A stretch of DNA of 64,000 nt from Hymenolepis diminuta (taxonomy: Eukaryota > Platyhelminthes > Cestoda > Cyclophyllidea > Hymenolepididae), in assembly GCA_900708905.1 (NCBI GenBank), contig CAADRB010000043.1:636514-700513 (forward strand). Reading direction: 5' to 3'. The translations under genes were made by a program, and so were the position numbers. The notes under the pieces were generated by a model that had not been told where the DNA came from, made no database searches, and saw nothing but the letters and a program-made list of their open reading frames with translations. This document shows, one piece after another, positions 60,601 through 64,000 of this stretch (position 1 is the first letter of the stretch; every line of letters begins with the position of its first letter).

Positions 60601-62807
60601 AAACATACGCAGAAGTCCAGAAGTAAGCTGCAAGAAGGTTGAAAATCGGAAGAGCATAGATGATGAATCGAAGCTCCTTATGGGGAAGGAATGAGTAGAT
60701 TGAGATGAAGATCAGAGCGACCAGCTCAAGTCCAAGAAAAGCACGTCTTTCACGATTGATCAAATCAGAAGCTGAGGAGAAGAGGATCATAAAATTTGCG
60801 AACAAAATCAGCCCAATCGTTGTCATTAGAGCCTTTGGTAGAGCGATCAGAAAGTACCAATAGAAGGGCATCGTCTGAGTTATTGATTTTAGTTAAGGCA
60901 ATAACAAAATGTAAGCAAGGTGACAAAAGACAAATCAGATAACAAAAAATATACCCTCTTTTTGCAATATCAAAGAATACACCCCAGAGATGGCTTTTGT
61001 TTTCAATGGCGTTGAAGTAGAAAACTTCCCCCTCGGGCCAAACCCAGCGTTGCCAAAAGAAGGAATCGATAACAACGGTAAGACCTACATATAAGATACA
61101 AAGTCATTTTTATTTGCAACATAAAAATATAATTAAGATGAAAATTTTCCTTGGAAAAACAAACCTCAGATTATTATAAACTGAGACTAACACCAAGTTA
61201 ATTGACTGGTAATCAGTTTCCAATTTGCTGAAAAATTAAAATTTGTTTGAGCAACCTAATTTTAAATGACACTAATCCCATCGGAAAAGACACTTTAAGA
61301 GTATGATCAAGGTAAACCTGGATCCATCCCCTTACAAAATCAATGATTTTCCTAAAGGTTAACAGGATTTCAGAGCCTTTCATAAAATCAGAAGACTAAG
61401 AGTGGAAATGCACCATAGGTACATTAAACAATTGTAAAGAAATGAATGTAGTAGGAGGAAAAGCAAAGGAAAAAGCGTCAGCGCTAAGTGAGAGAAATCT
61501 GGGTTATGGTGGAGAGCTAACTTATTTTGTGTTCTTCATTCTCCAATGAGAAATATATAAAGAAATTATCAACTGATAATTGGATTAGAGAAGCCTTACA
61601 GGGCAACGCGGGAGAATGCTACAAGTTTTCCTGGGTTTAGAAGATATTCATTATGAAATCACATTCGTCAGCGAACATTTTCTAATTAATTCTAGCAATT
61701 TTGGCTAATATATTTTGTCCAGAAATGTAACTCGGATAAACTACGATTTGATTTTTGTGAAAAAATCGCAGATTTCATTTAGATCTATTATATTGCAGTG
61801 ATAAATAAAACAGCATGCCGTCAATCACCGAATATATTTTCAGTAATTTTTTATCCTAATAATCCCACTGGTAAGAAGGTAAACTGCAAGCGGAGTATCA
61901 GTCTTCACTCGTTTAAAGGACCATAATTATGATGTCTCGATTCAAAGAAAAAGACAGATGTCGCCTCAAATATCTTAAAATATGGAGTTCGCTAATTTCA
62001 AATATCTATTTTTCATGACCTATATTTGATTGAATTTAAAATTGGGGACTCACATAGTGAGGCGAGAGTGGTAATGATTCCTGTAAATATAAGCGCTGGA
62101 CGTATCCTAATCAGATTGAAATAAAGTCCAAAGAGAAGAAGAGGTCCATAGAATAGCACCAATTCACTTCGAAAAACGAGAATTCCAAATCCAGAAACAA
62201 CTATGAAACGATGATCTAAACCCTTTAACAGGAAGGCTAGGGCATATGTCACTAAAATCAACAAAGGAAGAATATATGAATTATAATTAAGCTTTAAACA
62301 TACCAGTGATTAGAGCAAACGTATTTGGCAATGTCCTTGTCGAATAAAATGACAGATGAAATTGAGTGAATGTTATAAGCAGAAACCGAGCAGTAAACTT
62401 CGAATGCAGTTTATCTTTAAACACAGAGCCCAATTTAATCGATGCATGAAGAAATGCTAACCCGAGGATAAATCTTACTATTAGGAAGTTAATCTGAAGA
62501 AAAATGAATCTACCAATTAATTGCAATATAGTTTTAGGTACAAAAAGCGAGAAGATAAAACTTGGAAGAGCTAGTATCAATGGACCCAGAAATGTACGTG
62601 GAACAGGTCCGGAAAATGCAAGATGATCAAACTGGAGTTGTTAGTGAAAATAAATGGAATTACTTGTGAGACATTAAGTCGATGATATAAAATATCATGG
62701 GAGGCTTGAATGTTAAAAGATTCCTCTACCTTGTTATATGGGCACAGCAAAAGATAGACGGAAAATATATTAATTGCAATAACGATTGCTACTTCGTCAA
62801 GTTTCAT
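54624..62807 (-). CDS. ALG12: Dol-P-Man:Man7GlcNAc2-PP-Dol alpha-1,6-mannosyltransferase
   Basis: Eight exons by my model: 62807-62664, 62631-62304, 62251-62054, 61084-60981, 60874-60609, 59877-59603, 57978-57903 and 54864-54624, giving 543 aa (human about 488). It adds the eighth mannose, alpha-1,6, to the lipid-linked oligosaccharide in the ER lumen during N-glycan precursor assembly. Family blocks appear in order: [18 protein letters not shown] near residues 25-42 with the acidic pair of GT-C enzymes, [52 protein letters not shown] near 320-334, [13 protein letters not shown] and the C-terminal FTHFILEA. Many hydrophobic segments fit a multi-pass ER protein. About 45 extra polar, basic residues follow residue 347, where the human protein has a shorter loop. 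The start at 62807 is the first Met of the conserved block. Introns are 32, 52, 969, 106, 731, 1624 and 3038 bp. Exon 7 is 76 nt and was placed by its motif and phases. Confidence 0.92.
54865..57902 (-). other. Intron 7 of ALG12
   Basis: 3038 bp with donor GTGAGT at 57902 and acceptor ATTACAG before 54864, phase 2. A short TA run near 55422 lies inside. The minus open frames at 55474-55680 and 56769-56981 do not resemble ALG12 and are left out. Confidence 0.7.
57979..59602 (-). other. Intron 6 of ALG12, with two family A repeat fragments
   Basis: 1624 bp with donor GTAAAC at 59602 and acceptor TTGATTAG before 57978. Two degenerate family A fragments lie near 58570-58895. The overlapping minus open frames at 58408-58602 and 58530-58721 fall on those repeats. 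Confidence 0.65.
58570..58895 (-). repeat. Two tandem degenerate family A fragments, inverted
   Basis: Two successive blocks start GAGAAACACACATTCTA (58590) and GAGAAACACAAATTCTAAT (58762) on the plus strand. Each is followed by a divergent counterpart of the family A core. The second also has GACTTCTAACTTTGCGGACG, close to GACCTCTGACTTCGCAGACG-type sequence in the 49340-49515 copy. They look like a decayed head-to-tail pair in ALG12 intron 6. Confidence 0.4.
61435..61560 (+). repeat. Dispersed repeat family B, copy 3 (fragment)
   Basis: A purine-rich stretch followed by GCGTCAGCGCTAAGTGAG matches GCGTCAGTACTAAGTGAG of the 18370-18610 copy, with a weaker TTGTGTTCTTCATT block beyond. It lies in intron 3 of ALG12, antisense to the gene. 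Confidence 0.4.
62632..62663 (-). other. 32-bp intron 1 of ALG12
   Basis: GTAATTCC at the donor and CTCCAG at the acceptor, both phase 0. Removing it joins LYHRLNVSQ to [18 protein letters not shown], the expected ALG12 order. If retained, the frame stays open but reads an alien hydrophobic run to a stop near 62577. Confidence 0.8.
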
Positions 62808-64000
62808 ATTTTCGACTTCTCAAAAGCACGAAAAGCGGAAACGGACGCAGACCAATTAGCCACACTAGCTCCTAGGTCATAATTAATAAACCCGCCTTTG
62901 TAACGGATTTCAGATAGGTATATTCTAATTATAAATATATATAAAAAACGAAAGTCAAACTCATTAATTTAAAGTTGTAAATTTATGCATTTTTTTTTTG
63001 AAATGTTAAGTGACTAACCAGAGTGCTGATTTTGAAATAGCATTTCATCACACTATTATTAAGGGTAGCAATCTAAAAATACCTAACTAATAGAAGTTTT
63101 CTTTTTACGTTGAGATCTGGTTAGTTTAAATGTAAATTTCCTAAATATTAGACTTTTCTCACATTAAGTTTAATCGATTCTTTCCAAAAATATCCATAGA
63201 CGCTTTTTAAAAGTATGTAAAGTCCCTTAACTTATTCAGATTTTCATAAAGGAAGAAATAAAAATTGTTATTTAGCGAGAATAAGGCGAAATTAATTCAA
63301 TAAAATTGCAATTTTTTGCCTGATACTAAGGCATATGCCAATAAAAATATAAATAAAACCCATAGGTAAGACTATTTTATTTATTTCTTGCGCATTCTAT
63401 CTTTTTTTAATTTTATCCACTTCATAAACATACTTCTATTCTTCTACAGACAGTGGATGCCAATTCAACACCCAGCTATTAGAAATGATTAACTGGCAAT
63501 TGAATTTCGCCTACTGTATCCACAGCTGTGTTTGTGCATGTTTGCAAATGGATACCTAAACAGATGCGACATGAGTGACTTGACTTATTCCATCTATTCG
63601 ATCTATGTGGCCCCGGTCCAAATAACTTTATTACCGTTTCATAGCCGCGTACTGGATTATATGAAGGCCATATTTGTAGATCATTTAATATACTAAACAG
63701 GTAATTAAGAGTTAGAAACGAAAGAAGTGTATAAAATAATTAAATACGTTTTTTGTGAGAGTGGGATATTTTTTTATTGTGCGTTTTTCTCTTTGACTTA
63801 TTTAGCTCTCTGTAATAAATCTAAGCATTTCGTTGATCGAGAGCACCAGCCAAGAAATTTTTCTGCTTGTAAATTATAAATATTTTACTTTCCCTCATAT
63901 GCGCATTATGTGATCGATATCTTTTCATTAAAGTGACGGGATTTTAACGCATGAAATTAAAATACTTTCAAATTGCAATCAGATTGGTTATACTCAAATA
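62808..64000. other. Upstream region of ALG12 with no supported gene
   Basis: AT-rich DNA upstream of the ALG12 start. A short CpG-containing stretch lies about 25-50 bases upstream of the ATG. No TATA box at a convincing distance and no coding exon were seen up to the window edge. Confidence 0.5.

Noticed and set aside
1..64000. CRISPR arrays, bacterial operons, insertion sequences or phage genes
   Set aside because: Nothing with regular spacers, Shine-Dalgarno-led gene strings or transposase motifs was seen. The intron-split genes show eukaryotic nuclear DNA.

Overview
The window is nuclear DNA from an animal, most likely a parasitic flatworm and probably a tapeworm. The sequence is AT-rich, genes are intron-split and sparse, and there are no bacterial features. 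Introns fall into small size classes of about 32-45 bp and 61-86 bp plus kilobase introns. I recall similar small-intron peaks reported for cestodes, and introns that grow from 5' to 3' reported for schistosomes. One gene pair also looks like a spliced-leader operon. The AT-richness fits a Hymenolepis-like worm better than Taenia or Echinococcus, but the genus is a guess.

Layout: (1) 1-351, minus: start of a secreted Thr-rich repeat protein that runs off the window, with a TATA box upstream. (2) 405-13552: no gene found, degenerate dispersed repeats. (3) 13623-25197, minus: a fibrillin-like secreted EGF-array protein of 2069 aa in three exons, the first of 5.5 kb. (4) 25198-33780: no gene found. 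(5) 33849-40627, minus: LETMD1-like mitochondrial inner-membrane protein, six exons, 353 aa. (6) 40695-44440, minus: TRIT1-like tRNA dimethylallyltransferase, five exons, 494 aa, ending only 67 bp before the LETMD1 start. (7) 46212-51996, plus: a BAR-like coiled-coil plus SH3 protein, twelve exons, 346 aa, head-to-head with TRIT1. (8) 54624-62807, minus: ALG12 alpha-1,6-mannosyltransferase, eight exons, 543 aa, tail-to-tail with the SH3 gene. (9) 62808-64000: no gene found.

All exon models were built by eye: open frame, GT/AG boundaries, matching phases, and agreement with remembered family motifs. Every multi-exon model closes in frame. The weakest junction is exon 2/3 of the SH3 gene. The genes do not form one pathway. 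TRIT1 and LETMD1 are the only pair whose arrangement suggests shared transcription, and both relate to mitochondria. The fibrillin-like protein and ALG12 both belong to the secretory route but are separate units.

Three degenerate dispersed repeat families (called A, B and C here) recur across the introns and intergenic DNA; family A carries a tRNA-like B box. The 50-N gap at 35634-35683 is flanked by two identical 26-bp stretches and is probably an assembly overlap rather than missing sequence.
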